Origin: Aliiruegeria sabulilitoris
GTDB lineage: Bacteria > Pseudomonadota > Alphaproteobacteria > Rhodobacterales > Rhodobacteraceae
Direction: 5' to 3'
Length of the DNA stretch: 64,000 nt
Assembly (NCBI RefSeq): GCF_001558155.1
Contig: NZ_LOAS01000021.1
Location: 1-64,000 of the forward strand
Shown: positions 17,858 through 26,677 of the stretch, in pieces
How the letters are laid out: each line of letters opens with the position of its first letter
Position numbering within the stretch: position 1 is the stretch's first letter
Made by a program: the position numbers and the translations under genes
Notes under the pieces: generated by a model
The model's database searches: none
Told to the model about the DNA's origin: nothing
What the model saw: only the letters and a program-made list of their open reading frames with translations

Positions 17858-18298
17858 TCACCAGCGGGTGAGCGCGTCCTCGTCATCCTGCTTTGCCGCC
17901 ACCCATTCCGTGCCGTCCGGCCCGCGTTCCTGTTTCCAGAAGGGTGCGCGCGACTTGAGGTAGTCCATCAGAAACTCGGCGGCCTCGAAGGCATGTTTGC
18001 GGTGGCGCGCCGCGGTAGCGACCATCATGATCTGCTCGCCCGGCTTCATCGTTCCAAAGCGGTGAATGACCAACGCATCCGCGAGCGCCCAACGCTCCAC
18101 GGCCTGCCCGGCAATGCTCTCCAGCGCTTTCTCGGTCATGCCCGGGTAGTGCTCGATACGCATCTCGGTCAACTGTCCGCTATCGTCCCGCACGATACCG
18201 GAGAAACTCACCACGGCCCCTGCGCCTTCGGCGCGCGCCGTGAACCGGTCAAGCTCCGCACCGGCCGCAAAGGGCGCTTCCTGTACCCGGACCTCCAT
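17858..18298 (-). CDS. moaE: Molybdopterin synthase catalytic subunit
   Basis: This 146-residue large subunit of molybdopterin synthase converts precursor Z (cPMP) to molybdopterin using sulfur from MoaD. Family motifs seen are GAVVSFSGIVRDDSG, LEHYPGMTEK-like EHYPGMTEKALE, and IHRFGTMKPGEQIMMV (about 87-102). The MKDFLKSRAPFWKQE-like motif here reads MDYLKSRAPFWKQE (about 116-129) and contains the conserved Lys. Its ATG directly follows the moaD stop. Confidence 0.95.
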   Translation of the reverse strand: MEVRVQEAPFAAGAELDRFTARAEGAGAVVSFSGIVRDDSGQLTEMRIEHYPGMTEKALESIAGQAVERWALADALVIHRFGTMKPGEQIMMVATAARHRKHAFEAAEFLMDYLKSRAPFWKQERGPDGTEWVAAKQDDEDALTRW

Positions 18299-18547
18299 TC
18301 AACCGCCTGTCATTGGCGGGAAGAAAGCGATCTCGCGCACGCCTTCCAGAGGTGCATCAAAATCGGTTAGTTCCTGATCGACCGCGACGCGGAGGGCGGT
18401 TAGATCGGAGAAGGCCAGCGCGTAGCGCTCCTCGCGGGCCGACAGTTCCGCGACAAGTTCAGAAACGGTTCCGGCGGAGGTTTCGACCTTCTCCCGAGGG
18501 AGTCCGATGCGCTCCCGTACCCATGCGAAATAGAGGATTTCGATCAT
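18299..18547 (-). CDS. moaD: Molybdopterin synthase sulfur carrier subunit
   Basis: This 82-residue ubiquitin-fold protein ends in the required Gly-Gly (PPMTGG), which is activated as a thiocarboxylate. FAWVRERIG at the start and VREIAFFPPMTGG at the end fit MoaD. It lies in the order pgsA-moaD-moaE on the minus strand with a 3-base gap to pgsA, an arrangement I recall from other Rhodobacteraceae. Confidence 0.94.
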   Translation of the reverse strand: MIEILYFAWVRERIGLPREKVETSAGTVSELVAELSAREERYALAFSDLTALRVAVDQELTDFDAPLEGVREIAFFPPMTGG

Positions 18548-18550
18548 CGC

Positions 18551-19210
18551 TCAGTCCTTGAGATAGGGCCGTGCCTTGTTGAAGTAGTCGAGCCCGGTAA
18601 CGAAGGTCAGCGCCGCGGCCACCCAGAGCAGCAGCACGCCCAGCATCCCGGTGAAGTCCATCGCATACATGCTGGCACGCAAGCCGATCTCGTCCGCCAG
18701 GCTGCCATCCATCACGCCCTGAAACGTCGAGGCATCCATGCCGAAGCTCAGCGCGCCCGCGTGATGTTCGAAGATGCCGCTGATGAAGAGCACGGAGATC
18801 GCCACCATCTGCACCATTGTCTTCCACTTGGCGAGTTTCGTGACCTTGAGTGTGCCCGCCGTATCGCCGAGAAACTCCCGCAGACCGGAAACGAATGTCT
18901 CCCGGAACAGGATCACTGCCGCCGGTAAAAGGATCCACGGATTCAATCCCATCAGACCGACGAGCGCAGCCAGCGCGATGATCACCATGGCCTTGTCCGC
19001 GATCGGATCCAGCATGGCGCCAAGCTTTGTCTGCTGTCCCCATTTGCGCGCCAAGTAGCCGTCGAACCAATCGGTCACGGAGGCCCCGACAAACAGGACA
19101 AGCGCGATCCAATCCGCGAAAGGACGGGGAAGGACGAGAAAGACCAAAAGCACCGCCGGAGCGGAAATAAGACGGATGATCGTCAGGATATTCGGAACGG
19201 TCCAGCGCAT
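18551..19210 (-). CDS. pgsA: CDP-diacylglycerol-glycerol-3-phosphate 3-phosphatidyltransferase
   Basis: This 219-residue membrane enzyme makes phosphatidylglycerol phosphate. It begins WTVPNILTIIRLISAP. The CDP-alcohol phosphotransferase signature runs through VTDWFDGYLARKWGQQTKLGAMLDPIADK (residues about 58-86), with the D-G-x2-A-R-x8-G-x3-D-x3-D residues intact. Hydrophobic helices cover most of the rest. ATG 19210 is preferred over GTG 19216 because the AGG of the SD is 8 bases from the ATG. Confidence 0.95.
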   Translation of the reverse strand: MRWTVPNILTIIRLISAPAVLLVFLVLPRPFADWIALVLFVGASVTDWFDGYLARKWGQQTKLGAMLDPIADKAMVIIALAALVGLMGLNPWILLPAAVILFRETFVSGLREFLGDTAGTLKVTKLAKWKTMVQMVAISVLFISGIFEHHAGALSFGMDASTFQGVMDGSLADEIGLRASMYAMDFTGMLGVLLLWVAAALTFVTGLDYFNKARPYLKD

Positions 19211-19248
19211 GGCCACTACCTATCGCGGATTTCCGGCGGGCGAAAGCG

Positions 19249-21147
19249 TCAGCCGCGCTCGTTGAAGAAATCATATATCTTCTCGGCCAGCCCGGCCGAG
19301 ATGCCGTCCACCGCCTTCAGATCGGCGAGATTGGCTCGGCTCACTGCCTTGGCAGAGCCGAAATGCGCCAAAAGCGCCCGTTTGCGCGTTGCACCCACAC
19401 CGGGGATGTCGTCGAGCGGCGTGGCGCCGATGGCCTTGGCGCGTTTCTGGCGATGGGCGCCGATGGCGAAACGGTGCGCCTCGTCGCGCAGGCGTTGGAC
19501 GAAATAGAGCACAGGGTCGTTGTGACGCAGCGCGAAGGCGTTCTCGCCGGGGCGGTGGAATTCCTCCTTGCCCGCATCGCGGTCCACGCCCTTGGCCACG
19601 CCAATGAAGGGGACGTCCTCGACCCCAAGCTCCGCCATGATCTCGGCCACCGCACCCACCTGTCCCGCACCGCCGTCGATCAACAGCAGGTCCGGCCAGG
19701 CTTCGCTCTCGCGGTCCGGGTCTTCCTTCAGCAGGCGCTTGAAGCGGCGGGTGAGCACCTCCTTCATCATGCCGAAATCGTCGCCGGGGGTCAGCTCCTC
19801 GCCCTTGATGTTGAACTTGCGGTACTGGCTCTTGAGGAAGCCCTCCGCACCAGCGACGATCATCGCTCCAACGGCATTGGTGCCCTGGATGTGCGAGTTG
19901 TCATAGACCTCGATCCGCACAGGCGGCGCTTGCAGGCCGAAGGCTTCGGCCAGCCCGGAGAGCAACCGCGCCTGCGTCGCGCTCTCGGACATCTTGCGCG
20001 CCAAGGCTTCGCGGGCGTTGCGCACGGCACCCGCCACCAGTTCGGCCTTCTCGCCGCGCTGCGGCACCAGGATCTCCACCTTGCGCTCCAGCTTCTGGCT
20101 GAGGATCTCCTGCATCAGTTCGCGATCGTCGATGTCGTGGCTCAGGATCACCTGCCGCGGCGGCGGCTTGCCGTCATAGAACTGCGCAAGGAAGGAACGC
20201 AGGATCTCGGCCGGCGACTCTGTGCCGCCCGTACGCGGGTAGTAGTCGTGATTGCCCCAGTTCTGGTTCGCCCGGATGAAGAAGACCTGCACGCAGGCCT
20301 GCCCACCCTCCATATGCAGCCCGACGATATCCGCCTCGGCCACGCCGCGCGGGTTGATGCCCTGCGCCGATTGCACCTGCGTCAACGCGCGGATGCGGTC
20401 GCGCAGCGCGGCGGCGCGCTCGAACTCATGCTGCTCGGAGGCTACCATCATCTCGGCAGCCAACTCCTCCTGCACATTGGTCGACTTGCCTTGCAGGAAG
20501 CGCTCGGCATCGCCCACGAGCGCGCCATAGTCCGCCTCGGAAATGTAGCCCACGCAAGGCGCGCTGCAGCGCTTGATCTGGTAGAGCAGGCAGGGCCGAC
20601 TGCGGCTCTCGAAGGTCGAATCCGAACAGTTGCGCAGCAGGAAGACTTTCTGGAGTTGGTTCAGCGTCCGGTTCACCGCACCCGCGCTGGCAAAGGGGCC
20701 GTAATAGGAGCCCTTCTCCTTCTTGGCGCCCCGGTGCTTCTTGATCTGCGGGAAGTCATGGGCCTTGGAGACGAGGATATTCGGAAAGCTCTTGTCGTCC
20801 CTGAGCAGCACGTTGTAGCGCGGCTTGAGCTGCTTGATCAGGTTCTGCTCCAGCAGCAGCGCCTCGGCCTCGGTCCGCGTGGTCAGGAACATCATCGAGG
20901 CGGTCTCGCGGATCATCCGGGCGATGCGCGCCGAGTGGCCCGTGGGCCGGCCATAGCTCGACACCCGCGCCTTGAGGTTGCGCGCCTTGCCAACATAGAG
21001 CACCCGAGCCTGGCTATCGAGCATACGGTAGACACCGGGCGAGCCGTCGAGCATTTTCAGGTAGCCCTGAATGCAGTCATGCCCGGTCGGCCCGTCGCCC
21101 TGCTCCGCCTCGGATTGTCCGCCTTGGAGAGCGTCACCCTTTGCCAT
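19249..21147 (-). CDS. uvrC: Excinuclease ABC subunit C
   Basis: This 632-residue nuclease makes both incisions in nucleotide-excision repair. The GIY-YIG domain is near residues 35-110 ([20 protein letters not shown]). A UVR motif region lies near 225-260. The RNase H-like endonuclease domain carries [19 protein letters not shown] and [10 protein letters not shown]. Two C-terminal helix-hairpin-helix motifs ([38 protein letters not shown]) complete it. Length is normal. pgsA follows after 38 bases. Confidence 0.96.
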   Translation of the reverse strand: MAKGDALQGGQSEAEQGDGPTGHDCIQGYLKMLDGSPGVYRMLDSQARVLYVGKARNLKARVSSYGRPTGHSARIARMIRETASMMFLTTRTEAEALLLEQNLIKQLKPRYNVLLRDDKSFPNILVSKAHDFPQIKKHRGAKKEKGSYYGPFASAGAVNRTLNQLQKVFLLRNCSDSTFESRSRPCLLYQIKRCSAPCVGYISEADYGALVGDAERFLQGKSTNVQEELAAEMMVASEQHEFERAAALRDRIRALTQVQSAQGINPRGVAEADIVGLHMEGGQACVQVFFIRANQNWGNHDYYPRTGGTESPAEILRSFLAQFYDGKPPPRQVILSHDIDDRELMQEILSQKLERKVEILVPQRGEKAELVAGAVRNAREALARKMSESATQARLLSGLAEAFGLQAPPVRIEVYDNSHIQGTNAVGAMIVAGAEGFLKSQYRKFNIKGEELTPGDDFGMMKEVLTRRFKRLLKEDPDRESEAWPDLLLIDGGAGQVGAVAEIMAELGVEDVPFIGVAKGVDRDAGKEEFHRPGENAFALRHNDPVLYFVQRLRDEAHRFAIGAHRQKRAKAIGATPLDDIPGVGATRKRALLAHFGSAKAVSRANLADLKAVDGISAGLAEKIYDFFNERG

Positions 21148-21444
21148 GAAACCTCGTCATCGATTCTCCGGATCGCTGCAACTTAGCGGGGACTGGGGCA
21201 ACAGCAAACATGTCCACTATTTCTGTGGATAACCTTCTGGATAACCCCTGCGCGAGGTATCGATACCCCTGTTTTTCTAGGCAAATCGTTACCGTGCCTA
21301 AATTTTGTGCAGCAAATTACACCCTTGTTATTGAACGGTATTTTTTCGACCACTTGGCAAATACTTGAAAATCTTAAAAGATTTCTGACAGTTTTGTGAT
21401 GGCGTTGCAGCAGGTGCATAAGTGACGTGACCTGCGATCAAGAA
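21148..21444. other. AT-rich intergenic region with DnaA-box-like sites
   Basis: This 297-base region has no convincing gene and is clearly more AT-rich than its surroundings. It holds TGTGGATAA at 21224-21232, an exact reverse complement of the DnaA box TTATCCACA, and TCTGGATAA at 21236-21244, one mismatch away. There is a perfect palindrome GGTATCGATACC at 21256-21267 and an inverted repeat AAATCTT/AAGATTT at 21369-21384 in an A/T-rich stretch. It also holds the uvrC promoter. A replication origin or DnaA-regulated promoter is possible but unproven. Confidence 0.4.
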
Positions 21445-22230
21445 TTATTCTGGAATTACAACATCCGCCGTCTTCCACGCGAGATGCTGACCACCATCCA
21501 CGCAGAGCAACTGACCGCTGACCGAGGGCGCATCGATGAAATATCCGAGCGTGGCGCAGATATCTTCGGGGTTGGAACCACGTTCGAGTAGGCAGTTTGC
21601 CCGCTGCATTCGGAAGTTCTCCTCACTCTGCCGTTCGGCCGGCAAGGTCGGACCAGGGCCGATGGCATTAACCCGGATATGCGGCGCCAGATCGCGCGCG
21701 GCCGTCTGAGTGAAGGCCCACAGGCCCATCTTGGCGATTGTGTAGCTCATGAAGAGCGGCGTCAGCTTGCGAACGCGCTGGTCGAGGATATTGACCACAA
21801 GCGACTGCGAGAGCGCTTCGTGATGGTGGTCGCGGAAAGCGCGCGGCGCCTGGGCGGCAAACGCCTGGGTCAGAACGACCGGTGCGCGCAAGTTGGACTC
21901 GATATGCCGGTCCCAGCTCTCGCGCGTGGCGGTCTCCAGCGAATCCTCCTCGAAGATCGAGGCGTTGTTGACCAGCAGGTTGAACGCCCCGCCGAGCGCC
22001 TCGGAGGCAGCGGGCAGAAGCGCCTGCATCTCCGCCTCGCGCGTCAGGTCGGCCCGAAGCGCCACCGCCTTGCGCCCCATACGCTCGATTTCGGCGACAA
22101 GGTCCTCGGCATCATCGGCAGATCCATGATAGTGGATCGCCACATCATGGCCGCGCTCGGCCAGGTAGAGCGCCATGAAACGCCCCAGGCGCCGTGCCGC
22201 GCCCGTTACCAATGCACGTTTTTCGGTCAT
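21445..22230 (-). CDS. SDR-family oxidoreductase, pteridine-reductase-like (FolM type)
   Basis: This 261-residue short-chain dehydrogenase has the NADP loop TGAARRLGR (about 9-17), NNAS (about 85-88) and the catalytic YTIAK (Tyr/Lys about 163-167). The TGAARRLG form with an Arg pair and the GPGPTLPAERQSEENF loop resemble FolM/PTR1-type dihydromonapterin or pteridine reductases rather than ketoacyl reductases. The ATG at 22230 has AGGAGGG 7 bases upstream, so the longer frame is rejected. Substrate is inferred only. Confidence 0.8.
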   Translation of the reverse strand: MTEKRALVTGAARRLGRFMALYLAERGHDVAIHYHGSADDAEDLVAEIERMGRKAVALRADLTREAEMQALLPAASEALGGAFNLLVNNASIFEEDSLETATRESWDRHIESNLRAPVVLTQAFAAQAPRAFRDHHHEALSQSLVVNILDQRVRKLTPLFMSYTIAKMGLWAFTQTAARDLAPHIRVNAIGPGPTLPAERQSEENFRMQRANCLLERGSNPEDICATLGYFIDAPSVSGQLLCVDGGQHLAWKTADVVIPE

Positions 22231-22246
22231 GAACGGACCCTCCTGC

Positions 22247-23242
22247 TCAGGCAATCACATGCAGAACATAGGCTATGTAAGCCGCGGTCAAGACAAAGCC
22301 GACAGGTCGCTTCATATCCCATTTGAAGAAGACAAACGGGATCAGGATCGCGGAGGAGAGGAACATGACCCAGATGTCGAACCGCAATGTCTGCGGATCG
22401 ACCGGAATGTCGCCGACAAAGCTGGCGATACCGATGATCGCGAGCATGTTGAACAGGTTGGAGCCGATCACGTTGCCGATGGCGACCTCGGTCTGGCCGC
22501 GGATTGCCGCCATCACCGTCGTGGCGAGCTCGGGAAGCGAGGTTCCGAGCGCAACCAGCGTCAAGCCGATGACCGTCTCCGGCACGTCGAGATCATTGGC
22601 GATATTGACCGCAGCATCGACCAGCAGATCCGCGCCCAGTGGCAACCCTATCAGGCCCAGCCCGAGATAGACCCAGATCTTCCAGGTCGGAACGGAGTCA
22701 TCCGCGCCTTCGATCTCCTCCTCCTCGCCCGCAATAGCCGAACAGGTCCCCGCCATTTCGGCTGCCGCGAACGCTGTCTTGCGCTCGCGTCGGTGAATGC
22801 GCGCGGTGCGCAGTGCGTCGCCCAGCATGAGCGCCAGTCCGAAGAGCAGGACCGAGCCATCGATCCAGTTAAAGAGATTGGTATAGGCAAGCCCGATGAA
22901 GACGAATGTTGCAAACAGCATCATCAGGTAGGTTTTTCGGGTGTCACAGCCCGAAGTATGCAGCCCCGTCAACAGCGCCGGTATGCCCAGCACCAAGAGG
23001 ACGTTCGCGATGTTCGATCCGACCACGTTGCCCAGCGCAATACCCGCCGCGTCGTTCAGGATCGCCTTGACCGACACAAGCAGTTCCGGCGCAGAGGTCC
23101 CGAAGGCGACGATCGTCAGCGAGACCAGCAGCGCGGGCACCCCGGCCCGCAGCGCCAGGTTCACCGCACCTTTGACCAGGGCATCGCCCGCAAGAAGCAG
23201 GATGCTGAGTCCAAGGACCAGCAGCGCAATGTCGGTCAGCAT
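22247..23242 (-). CDS. Calcium/sodium antiporter (CaCA family, YrbG-like)
   Basis: This 331-residue inner-membrane exchanger has about ten hydrophobic helices. Both alpha repeats are clear: VAFGTSAPELLVSVKA...GNVVGSNIANVLLVLG (about 46-87) and VALGTSLPELATTVMA...GNVIGSNLFNMLAIIG (about 230-273). The acidic Glu in each TS-x-PE motif is the expected ion ligand. An acidic loop (EEEEIEGADD) lies mid-protein between the two repeats. Confidence 0.93.
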   Translation of the reverse strand: MLTDIALLVLGLSILLLAGDALVKGAVNLALRAGVPALLVSLTIVAFGTSAPELLVSVKAILNDAAGIALGNVVGSNIANVLLVLGIPALLTGLHTSGCDTRKTYLMMLFATFVFIGLAYTNLFNWIDGSVLLFGLALMLGDALRTARIHRRERKTAFAAAEMAGTCSAIAGEEEEIEGADDSVPTWKIWVYLGLGLIGLPLGADLLVDAAVNIANDLDVPETVIGLTLVALGTSLPELATTVMAAIRGQTEVAIGNVIGSNLFNMLAIIGIASFVGDIPVDPQTLRFDIWVMFLSSAILIPFVFFKWDMKRPVGFVLTAAYIAYVLHVIA

Positions 23243-23246
23243 TCAG

Positions 23247-23447
23247 CTAGCCCTTTCCGCAGGGGCACGGCCCCTTGCCGATGATGTAGTTCCCACAGGC
23301 CTTGCAGCGGCGCGGCTTGCCGGGGTTTTCGCTCTTCTTTTGGCTTTTCTTGTCGATGCGGCGCGCGCCACCCGGCCAGCGAAGTCGACCGAACATCGCG
23401 AGAACCGCGATACCAATCAGGAAAAATGTGACGATCTTGACCAGCAC
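23247..23447 (-). CDS. Small membrane protein with C-terminal zinc-ribbon-like cysteines
   Basis: This encodes 66 residues from a GTG start that directly follows the S49 peptidase stop. One transmembrane helix (about 3-19) is followed by a basic linker, and CKACGNYIIGKGPCPCGKG provides four cysteines in a zinc-ribbon-like arrangement. Gene order S49 peptidase - this gene - antiporter on one strand indicates an operon. Function unknown. Confidence 0.75.
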   Translation of the reverse strand: MLVKIVTFFLIGIAVLAMFGRLRWPGGARRIDKKSQKKSENPGKPRRCKACGNYIIGKGPCPCGKG

Positions 23448-24242
23448 TCAGAGACCATATCTCGCCCAAAGGGCGCGTTCTTCCACTTCGGCGGCAACCG
23501 AGCTTGCCATCGACAGCCCAAATCGCCGCAACAAGCTGCGGCGCGGCCCGTGGTTTACAAATTTTACCAAATCACCGTAGCGCTCTTTCATCGTGGCGGC
23601 AAGATGGCCGACACCATCGGACAGCCCCATCTCGACGGAACGCTGCCCGATCCACACGTCTCCGGTGAAAAGGTCCAACTCCTTCGTCAGCCGGTCCCCG
23701 CGACGGGCCTGGACATGCGCAATGAAGTTGCGGTGGATCTCGTCCTGCAACACGCGCAGGCGTGTCACATCCTCTTCCTTTTCCGGGCGGAACGGATCGA
23801 GGAAGCTCTTGGACTGGCCAGCTGTATACACGCGCCGCTCCACGCCTATCCGTGAAATCGCCTCGTGCAACCCGAAAGACGCCGAAATCACGCCGATGGA
23901 GCCGACGATGGAATTGGCATCGACAATGATGTCATCGGCCGCGCAGGCCAGCCAATAGCCTCCAGATGCGGCCGCGTCCTCGACAAATGCCGTAACGGGA
24001 AGGTTTTTTTCCTCCGCGAGTCGGCGAATGCGCGCCGCGATCAGCGAAGATTGCGCGGGCGAGCCGCCGGGCGAATTGATCGCGAGCGCGACAGCCACGG
24101 GTTTGCCCTTGCGAAAGGCTCGCTCGATCATCTCGGCGGTCCCCGCATCGTTCAGGCCACGCGGGCCGGAAGCGATCATGCCATTGAGACGAATGACCGA
24201 GACCACCGGGGGCTTCTTGAGAAAGGGCACGAAACGCTTCAT
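23448..24242 (-). CDS. S49-family serine peptidase (SppA/SohB-like)
   Basis: This encodes 264 residues. The S49 core is visible with AINSPGGSPAQS, the catalytic Ser region EDAAASGGYWLACAADDI (about 99-116), and NSIVGSIGVISASFG. The conserved Lys is expected in the RVYTAGQSKSFLDPF region. There is no clear transmembrane N-terminus from this start, so it may be cytosolic or peripheral. ATG 24242 was chosen over frame starts up to 24344 because the extra residues have no family look. Confidence 0.88.
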   Translation of the reverse strand: MKRFVPFLKKPPVVSVIRLNGMIASGPRGLNDAGTAEMIERAFRKGKPVAVALAINSPGGSPAQSSLIAARIRRLAEEKNLPVTAFVEDAAASGGYWLACAADDIIVDANSIVGSIGVISASFGLHEAISRIGVERRVYTAGQSKSFLDPFRPEKEEDVTRLRVLQDEIHRNFIAHVQARRGDRLTKELDLFTGDVWIGQRSVEMGLSDGVGHLAATMKERYGDLVKFVNHGPRRSLLRRFGLSMASSVAAEVEERALWARYGL

Positions 24243-24350
24243 GCGCTCCCATGTAGGGCGCGAACCAGCCTGGAACAAGGCGTGAGGCGATATCCCTGCC
24301 CCCTGTTGCCAGCTTGCCCCCTGCGCTTGCTCGCGGCGCGGCAACGGCGT

Positions 24351-25604
24351 TCAGGCGGACGGAAGCACCAGTATCGCCCGAAAGTCGTTCACATTTGTAA
24401 GCGTCGGACCGGGCACCACTTGATCTTCCAGCCGCGCAAAGAAACTATGGGCGTCGTTCCGGGCCAGTGCTTCGGCCGGATCGCCCCCCAGTTCCAATGC
24501 CCGCGCCAGAGTTCGCGGCGTGACGACGGCGCCAGCCACCTCTGCCGCGCCATCAACGCCATCGGTATCGCAGGCAATCGCATAGATCCCCTCGGCACCG
24601 TCCAAAGCCTTGGCCAGCGCCAGCGCGTATTCCGCGTTCGGCCCGCCCACGCCATCGCCACGCCGCGTCACCGTCAACTCGCCGCCCGAGAGCAGCAGCA
24701 CCGGCTTGGCGCCGCGCGCCGACAGCGCCGCCTTCGCGTGCTCTGCCGCCACGTCGCGTGCCTCGCCCTCGATGTCGTCCCCCAGCAGATGCACCTGGCA
24801 GCCGGCTGCGACCGCTTCCTTGACCGCGGCCGCAAGCGATTGGGACGGCGCGGCGATCACCCGGTTATCGGCCCTGGACAGCCTTTCGTCGCCCGGAGCC
24901 ACAACGCCGGTTTCCCCCGAAAGCACGGCGTCAACCGAAGCCGGGATCTCGATCTTCCATTTCTCGATGATGCCACGTGCATCGGCCGCGGTGGTCGCGT
25001 CGCCAACCGTGGGACCGGAGCCGATAAAGGCCATGTCATCGCCCGGCACGTCGGAGATCATCAGCGAGAGCATTTTGGCCGGATAGGCCGCCGCGGCGAG
25101 CTGCCCGCCCTTGACGCGGGAGAGATGCTTGCGAAGAATGTTCATCTTGTCGATGGGTGCGCCGGAGGCGAGCAGCGCGGCATTGACTGCCTGCTTTTCC
25201 GCCAGCGTGATATCGCCCGCTGGCTGCACCAGAAGCGCCGAGGCACCGCCGGAGATCAGCGACAGCACGAAATCGCCCTCGCCCAACCCCTGCAGACGAT
25301 GCAGCATGCGTGAGGTCGCAACCAGCCCGGCTTCGTCGGGGACGGGATGGGCCGCCTCGACGATCTCGATCCCCTCGCAGGGGCGTCCGTAGCCGTAGCG
25401 GGTGATGACCAGCCCCTCGCAAGGTCCCCAGACGCTTTCCACGGCCTCTGCCATGCGCGCCGACGCCTTGCCGGCGCCTATGACCACGACCCGCCCGTCG
25501 GGCTTTTCGGGAAGCACGCGCGGGATGACAGCCATGGGGTCGGCCACTTCGACGGCAATATCGAAGAGGCGGCGGAGGAAGCTGTCGGGGTCCTGTATTG
25601 GCAT
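24351..25604 (-). CDS. Glycerate 2-kinase (MOFRL family, GckA/TtuD-like)
   Basis: This 417-residue enzyme phosphorylates D-glycerate to 2-phosphoglycerate; older annotations call the family hydroxypyruvate reductase. The N-terminal domain carries VVIGAGKASARMAEAVE (about 36-52), and SLISGGASALLV and MNILRKHLSRVKGGQLA mark the kinase core. The C-terminal MOFRL domain has LLLSGGELTVT and the conserved ACDTDGVDG motif (about 343-351). It is the last gene of the ABC/glycoside hydrolase operon, 19 bases after the ATPase. That places glycerate among the products of the imported substrate. Confidence 0.93.
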   Translation of the reverse strand: MPIQDPDSFLRRLFDIAVEVADPMAVIPRVLPEKPDGRVVVIGAGKASARMAEAVESVWGPCEGLVITRYGYGRPCEGIEIVEAAHPVPDEAGLVATSRMLHRLQGLGEGDFVLSLISGGASALLVQPAGDITLAEKQAVNAALLASGAPIDKMNILRKHLSRVKGGQLAAAAYPAKMLSLMISDVPGDDMAFIGSGPTVGDATTAADARGIIEKWKIEIPASVDAVLSGETGVVAPGDERLSRADNRVIAAPSQSLAAAVKEAVAAGCQVHLLGDDIEGEARDVAAEHAKAALSARGAKPVLLLSGGELTVTRRGDGVGGPNAEYALALAKALDGAEGIYAIACDTDGVDGAAEVAGAVVTPRTLARALELGGDPAEALARNDAHSFFARLEDQVVPGPTLTNVNDFRAILVLPSA

Positions 25605-25623
25605 GGGGCTGGTCTCTCGATTT

Positions 25624-26676
25624 TTAGGCCGTTACGGCAAATCCGTCCGCATCGAAGAAGAGCTGCCATCTGTCATCGAAGATGATGCCCACCTTGTCGC
25701 CCGGCTTGTGCGGATCTTCGGAAGACCCCCGAACCGTGATCTGCCCGAGCGGCCCGCCATCGATGATGACATAGGTATCCGCACCGAGATACTCGACCAG
25801 GTCGACGACACCGTCGCAGGCGCCCTCGCCTGGTTCGCCGAGCGTGATGTGTTCGGGCCGTGCTCCGACGCTCACGGCTTTGCCGCCGAAGCCATACGCG
25901 CCGCCACGACCGCCTTCAAGGTGGAACCGGCCATCGCTGGTCGTGCAGGGCAGGATGTTCATCTTGGGCGAGCCGATGAACTGCGCCACGAAGAGGTTCG
26001 CGGGGTGCTCGTAGAGTTCTTTCGGCGTGCCGATCTGAGCGATCTTGCCGAATTCCAGCACCACGATCCGGTCGGCCAGTGTCATGGCCTCGATCTGGTC
26101 ATGGGTGACGTAGATCATCGTGGTGTTGAGGTTCTGGCTCAGCTTGGCGATCTCGTAGCGCATCTCGACCCGCAACGCCGCGTCGAGATTGGAGAGCGGC
26201 TCGTCGAACAGGAACGCCGTCGGGTCGCGCACGATGGAGCGGCCGATGGCCACCCGCTGGCGTTGACCGCCCGAGAGGTCCTTGGGCCGGCGCTCAAGGT
26301 AGCTCTCCAGCTTCAGGATGCGGGCGGCCTCGGCCACCTTGGCGTCGACTTCGGATTTCGGCGCGCCAGCGGTCTTGAGGGAGAACCCCATGTTCTCGGC
26401 CACCGACATATGCGGGTAGAGCGCGTAGGATTGGAACACCATGGACAGGCCGCGCTTGGCGGGCGGATGATCGGTGACGTCCTTGCCATCGATTTCGAGG
26501 CTGCCCCGCGAGATCTCTTCTAGCCCGCCGATCATCCTGAGCAGCGTGGATTTTCCGCATCCCGAGGGGCCAACGAAGATGACGAACTCGCCATCATGGA
26601 TTTCCAGGTCAACACCCTTGATGACCTGAACCTCGCCGTACCACTTTTCGACGGCCTTGAGCGTGATCGACCCCAT
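25624..26676 (-). CDS. ABC importer ATPase, MalK/UgpC type
   Basis: This 350-residue ATPase energises the importer encoded upstream. It has Walker A GPSGCGKST (about 37-45), the signature LSGGQRQRVAIGRS (about 134-147), Walker B FLFDEPLSNLDA and the switch His in YVTHDQIEAM. A C-terminal TOBE-type regulatory domain follows (about 240-350). ATG 26676 has GGGAGG 8 bases upstream and only one base separates it from the glycoside hydrolase stop, so the two are coupled. Confidence 0.95.
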   Translation of the reverse strand: MGSITLKAVEKWYGEVQVIKGVDLEIHDGEFVIFVGPSGCGKSTLLRMIGGLEEISRGSLEIDGKDVTDHPPAKRGLSMVFQSYALYPHMSVAENMGFSLKTAGAPKSEVDAKVAEAARILKLESYLERRPKDLSGGQRQRVAIGRSIVRDPTAFLFDEPLSNLDAALRVEMRYEIAKLSQNLNTTMIYVTHDQIEAMTLADRIVVLEFGKIAQIGTPKELYEHPANLFVAQFIGSPKMNILPCTTSDGRFHLEGGRGGAYGFGGKAVSVGARPEHITLGEPGEGACDGVVDLVEYLGADTYVIIDGGPLGQITVRGSSEDPHKPGDKVGIIFDDRWQLFFDADGFAVTA

Positions 26677-26677
26677 G

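Noticed and set aside
19363-21186. 607-codon + strand ORF
   Set aside because: Antisense to uvrC, whose domains are all intact.
21183-21419. 78-codon minus-strand ORF in the uvrC-SDR gap
   Set aside because: AT-rich, no protein-like pattern and no SD; the gap is better read as regulatory DNA.
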